From the NCBI RefSeq assembly GCF_020085105.1, contig NC_058058.1:4054214-4118213 (forward strand): a stretch of DNA of 64,000 nucleotides, read 5' to 3'. This DNA comes from Siniperca chuatsi. Lineage: Eukaryota > Chordata > Actinopteri > Centrarchiformes > Sinipercidae. This document shows, one piece after another, positions 13,217-22,960 of the stretch; within the stretch, counting starts at the first letter, position 1; every line of letters begins with the position of its first letter. The translations under genes and the position numbers were made by a program. Under the pieces are notes generated by a model that saw only the letters and a program-made list of their open reading frames with translations, made no database searches and was not told the DNA's origin.

Positions 13217-15143
13217 ACATTGACTACCCACATCTGGCCCAAGCCAACCAAAGCCGTTTCTCTTGGAAGAGCCAATCAACTCAGCTTTCAAGTGAAGCGA
13301 GGGGGGGAAGGGTCAAATGTATCGAGCTGTTTTGGGTGATGAAAAACGGACAGGGTTCCCACAGCGCTTGGGATGTCTATTGATAAGCTGGTCAATATTT
13401 GGCACGAGTGATAAGATCAGGATGCAAAGTCAGAAAATGACCGGACCCCCTTCAGGGACACAGGAATGTGTATACACGCACCCACGCAATGACACACATT
13501 TGTGCAACTAAACTTACTACTAGTCACAGGAGTCTACGGTCATGTTTGTGATTTTGCTTCACACTGAATTTGGCCTTTGATGCCGCTTAAGAACAGTTTT
13601 TACCACAAACTTTAAATTAGTCTTCAGTGAACCACTAAGCTCCTGATTGTTTTACAGACTTAGCAGTTACAGCGTGTTCCTCATCACTTTTAAGTCAAAC
13701 AAAGCTAACATTTTCGCTAAACTTATAAAAGATTGTTTTTATTTGAACGACCAAAGATTTTACACAGAGCACTAATTTTTCAGCAGACTTGCAGAGATAT
13801 TCATCCTGATTTTGGTTGATCTACAGGCTTCAACGTGGTATCGACTGTTTCAAAGTTTAACAAGCAACAATTCACCCATGGAAATATGAGAATGGCTGTT
13901 CCTTATGTTACACTGTTAAATATCATCAGTTGGTGATGATGGTGTTATTTTATAAAAACACACCGTAATTTACTTTTTCTGTTGTAACCACTTTGGTCCA
14001 TCTCAGTCTCCTGCCTCATCTACTTCTACTTCATGCATAACCTTTATTTGATCAGATAATCTCATTTTCTCATTTTCACTTTTGCAAGAGAGACCTGAGT
14101 ACAAAACAAACATGGCCAGGCATCTCAAAAGCACTTAGGCTACAGCTTCAGATACAATCACAGACATCAGCCTTAATATTAGATCCACTTCTACTTTGAT
14201 TTCCTACAGTTCCCAGAGTTCCTTTCAGCACACCCCAGAGGAAGGGTGTAAACGTGTTGCATTCGTCCGCGGCTAATATGTGTACGTGCAGAGTGACAGC
14301 ATAGTAAGAGAGACGAGTGGGATTTTTCAGTACTGAAGAGGTGTCTGCATTGCATTCTGGTCTATTTTCGGCTACTGCAGTTGTAGAAAATGGAGTCTAA
14401 GCCTTTACAATGATGCATTTATAAACATATCCAAAGTCTACTTGATGTTTTGCATTACGGAAATTTGAATCTTCTTTCAAACTCTATTGTAGCTGTTCAA
14501 AACATCAGAAAAAGATGTTATTAATATTATTCTAATCTATGTTTTGAACCAGTATTTCCTTTAAACTTCCACCATGGCTTCACCAAACATAATGCTAAAC
14601 CCAAACTGCCCACGTGAATAAATGGAAAATGAAATGATTTTTCACTTCAGTCTCTTGTTTTGAGGACGTGTGGTCCTCATAAATATACAGAATAAACATG
14701 ACAAAGACAAAGGCTACATAGTCATTAGCTCTGTTTCTCACACTCACGCAACAAGTCAACCAACACTACTGAACGCAGATACACACAATATCAAAAATCA
14801 CGCATGCACACTGAAAACCATCCCAAACATACACACTCTCACACACATTTAACACACATCTGCAGGGCTCGTGGGTGACTCATGGAGTCATTATGGCATA
14901 CATACAGGCTCACACCACCCACTCAGCTTTGCTTAGACTCTGACTTTATATAGAAACACATGCATTATTCAGAAATCCCAACTGCAGGGACCTCTTGAGA
15001 CAGACTGAAGTAGCAACAAGCACTCAACTTTTTAAAATACATTTTCTTTAAAAAAAAAGAAAGAACTGGAACAGAAATTCACCCCTGAACGTGGGTCACA
15101 ACAGAAACTATGAACTAAGAAAATCACTTGCCTGCCCTTCCAT
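1..15143 (-). CDS. slc2a3: GLUT3-type facilitative glucose transporter, partial (3' end outside window)
   Basis: Class I sugar transporter of the major facilitator superfamily; moves glucose down its gradient across the plasma membrane. Coding exons in transcript order: 15143-15132, 7051-6950, 5825-5665, 4665-4425, 4207-4045, 1161-974 and 68-1 (cut by the window edge), joining in one frame to about 312 residues of an expected ~500. Internal lengths of 161, 241, 163 and 188 bp equal those I know for mammalian SLC2A1/SLC2A3. Visible family marks: [16 protein letters not shown] in TM1, a glycosylation sequon NDT (residues 45-47), GRR after TM2, PMYVGE, PESPRF after TM6, and the glucose-selective QLS motif at 279-281. 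[25 protein letters not shown] and FYYSTGIF favour GLUT3 over GLUT1. Start MEGQ followed by an intron parallels human GLUT3 MGTQ; the ATG has A at -3 and G at +4. Which teleost paralogue (a or b) is not decided. Confidence 0.9.
927..948. repeat. (TG)n microsatellite
   Basis: About 11 perfect TG units, 25 bp from the slc2a3 exon 6 donor. Confidence 0.9.
1520..1640 (+). repeat. Dispersed repeat, copy 1 of a family seen again at 16.5 and 20.8 kb
   Basis: The phrases 'actgagcaaactccat', 'ctgctgaagaccatg' and 'aaagctctggacaaagct' match related phrases at 16590-16680 and 20795-20815. This is a family-level match by eye; limits are approximate. Confidence 0.5.
1878..2050 (+). mobile_element. tRNA-derived SINE
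   Basis: Starts with a degenerate A-box (GCCTAGTGGTTTAAAATG), followed by a B-box-like GGTTTGACTTC and a body 'gttgcatgtcctctcccat' with a CT-rich stretch. It ends in CCAATAAATG and an A-rich tail. The body and tail architecture match the element at 11139-11305. Inserted in slc2a3 intron DNA. Confidence 0.65.
2905..4035. repeat. Degenerate trinucleotide-rich tract (GTA/GCA on plus strand)
   Basis: More than 1.1 kb made almost entirely of degenerate AGTAGT, GCAGTA and AGCAGC triplets. It ends about 10 bp before slc2a3 exon 5. Open frames across it are low-complexity artefacts. Confidence 0.8.
3291..3337. repeat. (TA)n microsatellite
   Basis: About 23 uninterrupted TA units inside the triplet-rich tract. 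Confidence 0.95.
5005..5150 (-). repeat. Dispersed teleost repeat (TTAGCTTAGCATAAAG family), minus orientation
   Basis: On the minus strand it reads 'cttagcttagcataaagac', 'agagctagagccag' and 'tctctccgagagtaagat'. The same phrase order occurs on the plus strand at 6015-6400. A 3' part of this widespread perciform repeat occurs at 43105. Limits approximate. Confidence 0.65.
6015..6400 (+). repeat. Dispersed teleost repeat (TTAGCTTAGCATAAAG family)
   Basis: Contains 'gagagttagatgaggag', 'tagcttagcttagcataaag', 'gggggaaagagctagcctg' and 'ctctgtccagacctacc' in the order typical of this repeat. A second 'ccagtctttatgctaa' follows near 6330. Lies in slc2a3 intron 2. Confidence 0.7.
8370..8480 (+). 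repeat. Dispersed repeat fragment
   Basis: The text 'ctaccatgcgaggcgctgac ... catcaggagcaacttgaggttcagtgtcctgctcgaggaca' is a phrase I recognise as repeated in many teleost genomes. Recognition is from memory, with no second copy in this window. Confidence 0.45.
8755..8850 (+). repeat. Dispersed repeat fragment ('ggagctggagtctatcccagc' type)
   Basis: The phrase order 'gagtctatcccagcatg', 'ggcgggatgcagggtagac' and 'ggacaggtcaccagtctatc' is a common interspersed repeat of fish genomes. An open frame across it is not a gene. Confidence 0.6.
9560..9920 (+). repeat. Probable transposable-element remnant
   Basis: Ends with 'caataaatctgttaaactgg ... tctgcgttctgcatttgggtccacc', a polyadenylation-like terminus reminiscent of retroelement ends in fish. 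Two overlapping frames are open across it but show no known domain. Class not assigned. Confidence 0.4.
11139..11305 (+). mobile_element. tRNA-derived SINE with duplicated A-box segment
   Basis: The tRNA-like head has GTAGCTCACCTGGTAGC (A-box region) and GGTTCGAATCC (a perfect B-box). A SINE body 'tttgctgcatgtcatccctc', CAATAAAG-like 3' text and an A10 tail follow. The head carries an extra 12-bp unit: 'gtagctcatctg' is followed at once by 'gtagctcacctg'. Not a functional tRNA gene. Confidence 0.8.
12152..12180. repeat. (CA)n microsatellite
   Basis: About 14 AC units in slc2a3 intron 1. Confidence 0.9.
13180..13210. repeat. (CA)n microsatellite
   Basis: About 15 CA units, followed by an imperfect 'atacacacat' extension. 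Confidence 0.9.
14220..14420 (+). repeat. Dispersed repeat, related copy at 54245-54430
   Basis: A 29-bp block starting 'gtgtctgcattgcattctgg' (14341-14369) is identical to 54371-54399. Both copies have 'gtgttgcattc' about 100 bp upstream. Boundaries are estimated. Confidence 0.55.
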
Positions 15144-15546
15144 CTTCGGAAATCTAGCTGGACGATGTTACTTCAACTGAAGGATGCAGAGAAGATATCT
15201 TCAGGCGGTGGTTAAAAGCTTTGCAGGACCCGCCCGCCGGCGCTGAGAGCTGAAAAAAAGGAACACACCTCATTAGGCGCTGTCCGTGGTACCGGCCGGC
15301 TCTGCCAGGAAGGACACGACCGCTTATCCCCTCCATCCCATCAGGAAACCAATCACTAATAATCGATATCATGCATTTCACAGGACTAAAGGACAGGAAA
15401 TAAATGCAGAGGAATTTCTGCAGGTTAACCTCTTTGTATTTCTGTAATGTCGGTCAAACTGGCGGTACGCACACCTCGGCTTGTCCAAAAAAAGACCCTA
15501 AATCCGTGCAAAAGCAACACAAACCGGACAATAAACTGACACTCAC

Positions 15547-15700
15547 CTGTGGTGACTACCGGGCCGGACAAAGGAACCCCTCGGTGGGCTGCAGCAGTCG
15601 GTTTTCGCAGCAGTACCTCCCTACTTTTCTCTTGTTATTCGGCTCACACAGGAGCTGCGAGGAGAACCGCACGTAACCGCACGTAGTTGTTTTTATTATT
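15547..15700 (-). other. slc2a3: slc2a3 non-coding leader exon (5' UTR), with a leader intron at 15250-15546
   Basis: On the minus strand a strong donor, ACAG|GTGAGT, lies at 15547/15546. A matching acceptor, a T-tract ending in CAG, lies at 15250-15252. The second leader segment, 15249-15144, has no upstream ATG before the MEGQ start. The 5' limit (about 15700) is a guess because no TSS can be read directly. Inference from splice signals only; no transcript evidence. Confidence 0.6.
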
Positions 15701-16110
15701 TCTTTTCGTCTACTCCATCAGCCTATGAAAAACTGGAATGCTGGGATGCCGTGACGGTGCCCCTCCCCTCAGCTTTTACGTGCAGAAATCCATGACTCTT
15801 GTGCATCATCGCCGCATCCCGTGAGGCGTGGCGGCGTCCATGCCCTATTATGGTTGCAGCCTTTATTCGGTTAGTTGGTCAGCACATCTGACGAAAGCGT
15901 GGGCGCATGCGCGAAAGGGGGCTTCCTGAGGGTCGTGAGGAGATGATTGTGGCCGCCCCCCCGCGGTTGCTCTGGTGTCCTCGCCTTCCCAGGATGCCTC
16001 TCGCTGGCGACCTTGACAGTAGCTGGGTGACTGATGCTGATGCTGCGGATGCTGATGCAACGCGGTCCGTTACTGAGGCAACGGGTCATGCGGCGCGGCT
16101 CAGATGATGC
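15560..16110 (-). promoter_or_regulatory. slc2a3: slc2a3 CpG-rich promoter region
   Basis: A GC- and CpG-rich block in otherwise AT-rich DNA, directly upstream of and overlapping the leader exon. It contains dense CpG, GCATGCGCG at 15905-15913, and runs such as CCCCCGCGG. Position and composition fit a vertebrate CpG-island promoter. No open frame in it resembles a protein. Confidence 0.6.
15666..15685 (-). promoter_or_regulatory. Tandem TACGTGCGGT pair, candidate hypoxia-response elements
   Basis: Two perfect adjacent copies of ACCGCACGTA on the plus strand (15666-15675, 15676-15685) read TACGTGCGGT twice on the gene strand. Each holds the HIF core RCGTG. A third TACGTGC occurs on the plus strand at 15777-15783. 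SLC2A3 and SLC2A1 are established HIF targets in mammals; function here is inferred. Confidence 0.45.
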
Positions 16111-17490
16111 GCCAGTTGTAGAAATGATAACTTTTCAAACCTTTTTCTGTATTTGCACACGATAGTTTGTGACCAGCTACCACACGAGGCAACTGTTCAT
16201 ATCAATGTGAAAAAAAACCGGATATATCAGGTATCAAACAATGAGCACCTGCAGTCTTATGATTTGCTTGTGAGTCAGAGGCAATAACTAAAGTCAGCTG
16301 ACTGCATCATGGAGGTTTGCTTAAAATGATTATGCAATGATTTCAGCATAATTCAGTTATGACATAATGTGTTTAGAAAAACTCAATTTCATCTCAAGCA
16401 CCGGACATTTATATCAAACTGTTTCTCAGCAACATAAGACATTGAATTACATTTCTACTCTCAGTGATCAAGAGCTCCAGAAGAGCTGCTGAATGGACCT
16501 TATGGTGAGATTGTTTCCCAGGTCAAGAATAAATGTTCAATTTCAGGTTTTAGAGTCGACATGGAGAAGTCCTTAAAGTGCTCAGATTTCAACTGGGCAA
16601 ACCCCATCTGCTGATGAAGATCATGTGATATGATCTAAAGCTCCAGAACAGCTACTAAATGGAATTTGTGGTATGTTTTTGTCCTATTTTGACCTGAAAG
16701 TGGTGTCCTAGGTTTGAGGTGCAACTGTTTCTTTTTTTTAATTTTTTTTTTTACTTTTTTTCTTTACTCCAAAAACTTATATTTGTACTCTATTTATGCA
16801 ATTCTGTTTCTCCATATTGTAATTTTACTACTGTTACTTTTTTCTACTCTGCATGTACGATACCCGTTTCATAAATGTTTCTTTATGAAAATGGGTTAGG
16901 GTCTAAGGACAGAGGGTTTCGTATGGTGTTCGTATTGCGAAGACCTCTGATTGTGATTTTAGGCTACGTAAAATAAAATTCACTTGATTTTTAATTAATT
17001 TCTTCTTTATGCCAAAATGTTTGCTATCTTCCATCTCACATGTTTGGTATACAAACAGCAAAAAGTGTCAAAACCCATTCCTCAGTTTCTCCTCACTTTT
17101 CGACACATTTCCATTTCCACAACGGACCGAAACGTGTCCGCCTTGCTAATACCTTGACACTTATATTCGATTCTATCCCATAAACCTCCATCAGGATGTG
17201 TTTTGCAGCTTGTCAGGCTGCCAATGTGAATAAAAGTGGTCAACTACTTGCTGATTTAACTACACTGTACATACTCTGGACTCTATTAAGTGGTACTTTG
17301 CTTTCACTTTACAAAATAAAAGCGCTTGAGGCTCTATCCCTTGCTTGTAACAGATTTAAAGCACATCTTCAAGGCTCTTCTTAGATTTTGGTCATGTCCA
17401 AGGCTGATGTCCTGGGTAGTTGTCCACACTAGTTTCAGGAATTAATATCAAGTATAAATCAGGACAACTACAACAGGGTTCACAGTAACA
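16111..17490. other. Spacer between the slc2a3 promoter and the cox6b1 3' end
   Basis: No gene recognised. It contains two repeat modules at 16460-16690 and T-rich runs at 16733-16790; the rest is AT-rich unique-looking DNA. Confidence 0.6.
16460..16690 (+). repeat. Dispersed repeat with two tandem 'agctccagaa' modules
   Basis: Two diverged modules, 'gagctccagaagagctgctg...' at 16469 and 'aagctccagaacagctacta...' at 16637, are about 168 bp apart. Between them, 'aactgggcaaaccccatctg' matches the 1.5 kb copy. A shorter related piece lies at 20790-20830. Confidence 0.55.
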
Positions 17491-17498
17491 TTATATAA

Positions 17499-17504
17499 TT
17501 TATT
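17499..17504 (-). terminator. cox6b1: Polyadenylation signal AATAAA of cox6b1
   Basis: TTTATT on the plus strand reads AATAAA on the gene strand, 88 bp downstream of the cox6b1 stop codon. This gives a short 3' UTR, as is usual for this gene. Confidence 0.65.
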
Positions 17505-17591
17505 TTGTTGCTTCTGTACAGAAAGAGCAGATGCTTCACATTAAGATACTAAGATGAAGACAGGTATAGAGGGCTGGAGAGGAATGTCTGT

Positions 17592-19673
17592 TCAGATCTT
17601 TCCGGGGAAATTTCCCGCCTCCACCTGCTCGTCCCATTTCTGAACCTGCAGGACAGAGAAAGCGAGAGAAACTCAAAAAAGGACCAATATATAATGCTTA
17701 AGGTAAAAACTGGAAATGAATACCTGACATAATGTAATTAAGATTTCTACAGACAGATGATTTAAATGTGCTGACGTGAAATGACGTGAAAAAAGCAAGC
17801 AGTTATTCTGTGTTGAGATAGAGAGACATCTGTGCAGTTACAGTTGATCGCAGCAGTTGTTAAATGATGAAAACAGTCACTATGAATATGAAAAATTGAT
17901 TGATTACTGTTATTTGGACTAGAAAATTAATCTGGGCTGCAGCACAACAGGTGTCAATTCTTAATGTGGAGCTCTCTGGTATGAACATGTATTTGGTGTA
18001 ACTTACCCAGCTGATGGGGCAAAGGCTCTTGTAGACCCTCTGGTACCAATCGCAGGGAGCCGTGTCCTGGTCTTTGGCAGACAGGGCTTTGTTACATCTG
18101 TGGAAATCTGCAGAGAACACAGAGAGAAAGAAGAGATCGGGAAATAAACAGCCAGCAGTGATCCCTGACATGGCTGCTAATCAGAGTGAACCATTAGTCT
18201 GCCACAGTTTCAAAGTCCAAAGAATCGACAACTTTCTATAACAGTCGCTATGACAGTTTAATTCCATATGAAATATTCATTAAATTAGAAACTTATTACA
18301 ATTTCTTAGCAGTTTTGAGAATAAAATAAAATTATTTGAATTAAAGACATAATTTAGGTTGCAATCATGCCGTTTTGGAATTCATTTTAAATCTCTATGT
18401 CTGTGTAGAGTGTAGTTTCACAAAACACCGTCTATAGCTACTTTTACTTTGAAAATCAGCAGGGGAGCAGCAGTGATCAATACTGAAGATGAGTGAACAA
18501 GCCGTTCATCCATAAAGGAGGCTGACATAGTGTGGCCGGAGAAAAGAATTGTCCTCCCCCCCAAAAAATCCAACAAGGCTGAGACAGAAACAGAATTCAG
18601 AAAACACCTATCAGTTGGCTGCTACGCTAACAGAGCAATTAGTCTTCAGCGGATCAAACATTATACTGCTTTGACACAGCAGGAAATGTCACTTTATTTA
18701 CTCTTGTTCTTTGTGTTTTCATTTGAAATAATGCAGAGTTCCAGCAGCAGCATGACTGCTTCATGTAGGCCTCAACACAGCTTTGATTTCAACCCTCAGG
18801 TCAAGACATTTGTTACTTGAACAAATTTGAATTTTTTGGCAGGTGTTCAGCGGGATTTTGTGACTGTTGTCAAGTTTCTTAGCCTCAACACATGACTTTT
18901 AAAATCAAGATTATTCTGCAGAGAGAAATACACATTAATATCTGAAAGGACAAGGCATAAAATGTTTAATCATATGAATTTTGGGTAAATTTGTGTCCCT
19001 CTGTTGTTTCAGCTCCTGTCATCTCTTCTGAAGACAACAAGTCCAGTTGTACAATAAGTGGGAGTGCTCAGTACACGTAAAAGCCTTCGTGTGAACAGAT
19101 GATGAGGGAATCAAGATGAGGAAAAAAAGCAAGCGAGTGAGAATGTAAGCTGCAGGCCTTTTAATACTTTTTTTCAGTTTGACCTTACAGTTAAAACTCA
19201 GCTCTCCCATTCACACATGCATTCACTCACTGCGAACACACAGAAGCCAAACAATATGGTGATGTTAAGGATAAAGTGAAGACAGGCAGACAACACTTGT
19301 GTGAGACTCTGAAGTAGATGTGACCTGCATCCATCTTTACCTTTTTTGTTTAAAAGTTCAGGTTGGATTCAGCATGAGAGGAAACTGCAAAGTATTGGTC
19401 TGACACAAGAAAAAGTGTAGATATATTCTACATCAGTGGCAAGACACCTGAAGAAATACCACCTGAGGGATCCTGTCAATCTTTTTACAGCCTTGATAGG
19501 GTCCAGACTTTATGAACTAGAACTATGACAGTTAAGTAAAGTGTGTGAAGCAGGTTGTCTTGTTTACCCAGATAGTTTTGGAAACAGTTGCGGGTCTGGT
19601 TGGTGTTTGGGAAGCGGGCGTCGAAGGGAGCCGTCCTGTAGTTCTTGATCTTCTCATCGATTTGGTCAGACAT
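17592..19673 (-). CDS. cox6b1: Cytochrome c oxidase subunit 6B1, complete
   Basis: Nuclear-encoded peripheral subunit of respiratory complex IV on the intermembrane-space side, where it bridges the two monomers of the dimer. Coding exons: 19673-19568, 18107-18007 and 17645-17592, giving 86 residues, the same as the human protein. The N-terminus [20 protein letters not shown] closely resembles human MAEDMETKIKNYKTAPFDSR. The twin cysteine motif is intact: CX9C at residues 30/40 and CX10C at 54/65, the disulfide hairpin imported through MIA40. The C-terminus ends in NFPGKI and a TGA stop. All introns are GT-AG, in phases 1 and 0. The start ATG lies 17 bp inside an exon whose acceptor is CTGCAG at 19691-19696. 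No disabling change is seen. Confidence 0.97.
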
Positions 19674-20393
19674 CTTCAGCTGCTGGATATCTGCAGAGGA
19701 CCAACAGTGTGTGAGCAACTCTAAACTGAGATCACACTGACTAGAAACAGTAGAAAGACCGTGGATCTGCATTACAAGAGAGGGCATTTTTATCCCCAAA
19801 ACGCACTGGCCATGGCAGTGGATATCAATGAGCACCAATTGCTAAACTTTATCATTTGCTCAGTTTAAGCAGGTCTTGGTAACTGTGTTTAGAGCCGAAA
19901 TTACCAGATGACTCTACTGACTGCTCAAATACCTCCAATTATGCTCTACGACGTATGAGTTTAGTAATAACAAAGCGCATATTAAAAATACCGCTTTATT
20001 TCTAATGGAGTTCGGCATATCACGCCTACACACAACAGATAACGGAACCTTCTAACTTAACACGAATCAGGTTTGGCTAACGTTAGCTAAGAGTCGGTAA
20101 TCATTCAGTGACAGCGACTGCTTAGCTGTTTGTGAAGAACACAATTAACGCTGGCTCAAAAATACCAGTTATTAAAAATAATTACAACTATAAACCTGTT
20201 CACTGACGTTAATCTTTAGGGATAAAGGTACATTAACGTTAAGCCGGGTCAGCTGTCACTGGACGTTTGCTAATGATTTAGTGGACGCTTTTAACATCTA
20301 ACCTGATAAATACAGATAAATACGTTTAAAAGCAACGATTAACAATGTTCTGATGAAGCAGAAAACATGACATTGTTAAGAGAAACTGTTTAC

Positions 20394-20450
20394 CTTTCGC
20401 AGAGAAATTCCGCTATTATGTTGTCCCCCGGTGTCCTTCGGTCTGAAGGG
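20394..20450 (-). other. cox6b1: cox6b1 non-coding first exon and promoter edge
   Basis: On the gene strand TGCGAAAG|GTAAAC is a good donor at 20394/20393, facing the acceptor of the ATG-containing exon 0.7 kb downstream. The 5' limit is uncertain. A locally CpG-bearing stretch (20395-20540) probably contains the promoter, including TGACG-type text near 20485. Confidence 0.5.
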
Positions 20451-20960
20451 CTGCTCGTTCGCAGTGCATGTCGGGAAACAGAAATGACGCTTAAGGTAAT
20501 GTTTGAAAAGGCAACACCGCCACCTGCTGGACACTGCGAGGAGGTACAACTGCAGACTGCAAACAGCAGCCAAGCATGATGCGGTACAGTCAACTTACTG
20601 ACATGATGATTGTGATGATGAAGGTAGCCTAATGCTAACACAGAATGGTTATACACCACATTCAATTGCAGCATTAAAGAATTACGTTATATAGGCCTAT
20701 CACCTCATCTGCTTAAATACTGAGCGTTAAAGTTCATGCCTGGAAATAGTAGTCTGACAGAAAATCTTAAGGCAAGGTCCGCTGACGACTAAAGCTCTGG
20801 AAAAGCTAGTGAGTGGATCTAGTGTTAACAGTGCTTATATATAAAGTGGTAATGTCATATATTATCTAATCCATTTATATTTCTTGTAAATTATTTAAAA
20901 AAAAACTAAAACAACAACATCAAATATATTAAACAAACAAGACTTATTTTAGTGAGTTAA
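20451..20960. other. Spacer between the cox6b1 promoter and the lectin 3' end
   Basis: Includes a small piece of the repeat family seen at 1.5 and 16.5 kb (20780-20830) and AT-rich DNA. No coding feature recognised. Confidence 0.5.
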
Positions 20961-20963
20961 GCA

Positions 20964-20964
<1 letters not shown>

Positions 20965-20970
<6 letters not shown>
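20965..20970 (-). terminator. Candidate polyadenylation signal of the lectin gene
   Basis: AATAAA on the gene strand at the edge of the ATT repeat. It is the first clear signal downstream of the lectin stop codon, because the intervening satellite has none. Use of it would give a ~2 kb 3' UTR. Inference. Confidence 0.35.

Positions 20971-21004
<34 letters not shown>
20966..21004. repeat. (TTA)n microsatellite
   Basis: About 13 ATT units. Confidence 0.9.
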
Positions 21005-21118
21005 GAACAGCTACTAAATTTACATTAACAGCACATATAGGCTCATATCAGCATATATTGCATGCTTCTGAATTGCTTCTTACTAATCTGGTTTTGTTTT
21101 GATTCTTTGTAATTCATT

Positions 21119-22960
21119 TTGTTTCCTCCTCTCCTCTCCCCTCCTCCTCTCCTCCCCTCTCCTCTCCTCCCCTCCTCCCTTCCTCCCTCCTCTCTCTCCT
21201 CCTCCTCCTCCCCTCCTCCTCCTCCTCCCTCCCTCCTCTCCTCTCCTCCTCCTCCTCTCTCCTCTCCTCTCCTCTCTCCTCCCTCCTCTCCTCCCTCCCT
21301 CCTCTCTCCTCCTCCTCCTCCCTCCTCTCCCTCTCTCTCCTCCTCCCTCCTCCTCCTCTCCTCTCTCCTCCTCTCCTCTCCTCTCCTCTCCTCCTCTCCT
21401 GTAGAGTAGCTTGTCGCCTCTCCTCTCCTCTCCTCTCCCCTCCTCCCCCTCCTCCTCTCCTCTCCTCTCCTCTCCTCTCCTCTCTCCTCTCCTCTCCTCT
21501 CCTCTCCCTCCTCTCTCCTCCTCCTCTCCCCTCCCCTCCTCCTCCTCTCCTCTCCTCTCCTCTCCTCTCCTCTCCTCTCCTCTCCTCTCCTCTCCTCTCA
21601 CTGTAAAGTAGTTTGTCTCCCCTCCTCTCCTCTCCTCTCCTCTCCTCTCACTGTAAAGTAGTTTGTCTCCCCTCCTCCTCCTCTCCTCTCCTCTCCTCTC
21701 CTCTCCCCTCCTCTCTCTCTCTCTCCTCTCCTCTCTCCTCTCTCTCCTCTCTCTCTCCTCTCACTGTAGAGTAGTTTTTGTCTCCTCTCCTCTCTCTCTC
21801 TCCTCTCCTCTCACTGTAGAGTAGTTTGTCTCTCTCTCCTCTCCTCTCTCTCTCTCCTCTCTCTCCTCTCCTCTCCTCTCACTGTAGAGAGTAGTTTGTC
21901 TCCTCTCCTCCTCTCCTCTCCTCTCCTCTCCTCTCCTCTCCTCTCCTCTCACTGTAGAGTAGTTTTCTCCTCTCCTCTCCTCTCCTCTCCTCTCCTCTAG
22001 TTCTCCTCTCCTCTCCTCTCCTCTCCTCTCCTCTCACTGTAGAGTAGTTTGTCTCCTCTCCTCTCCTCTCTCCTCCTCCTCTCCTCTCCTCTCCTCTCCT
22101 CTCCTCTCCTCTCCTCTCACTGTAGAGTAGTTTGTCTCCTCTCCTCTCCTCTCCTCTCCTCTCTCTCCTCTCACTGTAGAGTAGCTTGTCTCCTCTCCTC
22201 TCCTCTCCTCTCCTCTCCTCTCTTCTCCTCTCCCCTCCTCTCCTCTCACTGTAGAGTAGCTTGTCTCCTCTCCTCTCTCTCTCTCCTCCTCTCCTCTCTC
22301 TCTCATCTCACTGTAGAGTAGCTTGTCTCTCCTCTCTCCTCTCTCTCTCTCCTCTCCTCCTCTCTCTCTCCTCTCATCTCACTGTAGAGTAGCTTGTCTC
22401 CTCTCCTCTCCTCTCCTCTCCTCTCCTCTCCTCTCCTCTCCTCTCCTCTCCTCTCCTCTCTCTCCTCTCCTCTCCTCTCACTGTAGAGTAGTTTGTCTCC
22501 TCTCCCTCTCCTCTCCTCTCCCTCTCCTCTCCTCTCCTCTCCTCTCACTGTAGAGTAGCTTGTCTCTCTCCTCTCCTCTCCTCTCCTCTCCTCTCTCTCT
22601 CTCTTCTCCTCTCCCTCCTCTCCTCTCACTGTAGAGTAGCTTGTCTCCTCTCCTCTCTCTCTCTCCCTCCTCTCCTCTCCTCTCCCCTCCTCTCCTCTCC
22701 TCTCCTCTCACTGTAGAGTAGCTTGTCTCCTCTCCTCTCCTCTCCCCTCCTCTCCTCTCCTCTCACTGTAGAGTAGCTTGTCTCCTCTCCTCTCCTCTCC
22801 TCTCCTCTCCTCTCCTCTCACTGTAGAGAGTAGCTCCTCTCCTCTCCTCTCTCTCTCCTCTCCTCTCCTAGCTTGTCTCCCTCTCTCCTCTCCTCTCCTC
22901 TCCTCTCCTCTCCTCTCCTGTCCTCTCCTCTCCTCTCACTGTAGAGTAGCTTGTCTCCTC
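21119..22960 (-). repeat. Compound satellite: (TCTCC)n blocks punctuated by copies of the lectin gene's last codons
   Basis: About 1.84 kb. Blocks of CTCTC/CTCCT are broken about 20 times by a conserved insert, CACTGTAGAGTAGYTTGT plus CTCC, spaced 49-200 bp apart (mostly 50-100). Inserts start near 21399, 21599, 21649, 21762, 21811, 21880, 21950, 22034, 22118, 22172, 22247, 22309, 22380, 22479, 22545, 22627, 22709, 22763 and 22817, with a partial one at 22868. On the gene strand the tract is almost pure purine, (GAGAGG)n. The right-most insert at 22936 is the actual end of the lectin coding sequence. The first insert at 21399 is diverged (lacks CA, has CGCC). Reading frames across the tract are low-complexity artefacts. 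Confidence 0.95.

Larger units (their letters stand above)
7052..15131 (-). other. slc2a3: slc2a3 intron 1 (about 8.1 kb, GC-AG type)
   Basis: No other exon is recognisable inside it. It holds a SINE (11139-11305), dispersed repeat pieces (8370-8480, 8755-8850, 9560-9920, 14220-14420), two CA microsatellites and a T17-type run near 12549. The donor is CAG|GCAAGT and the acceptor is CTGCAG|G. Confidence 0.75.

Noticed and set aside
1..15143. Assignment to slc2a1 (GLUT1)
   Set aside because: QLS and exon lengths fit both, but [30 protein letters not shown] and the MEGQ-intron start fit GLUT3 better.
21399..22960. CRISPR-like look: a conserved ~20-bp insert with variable spacers
   Set aside because: The host is a vertebrate, the 'spacers' are all TCTCC repeats, and the insert equals the lectin's terminal codons.
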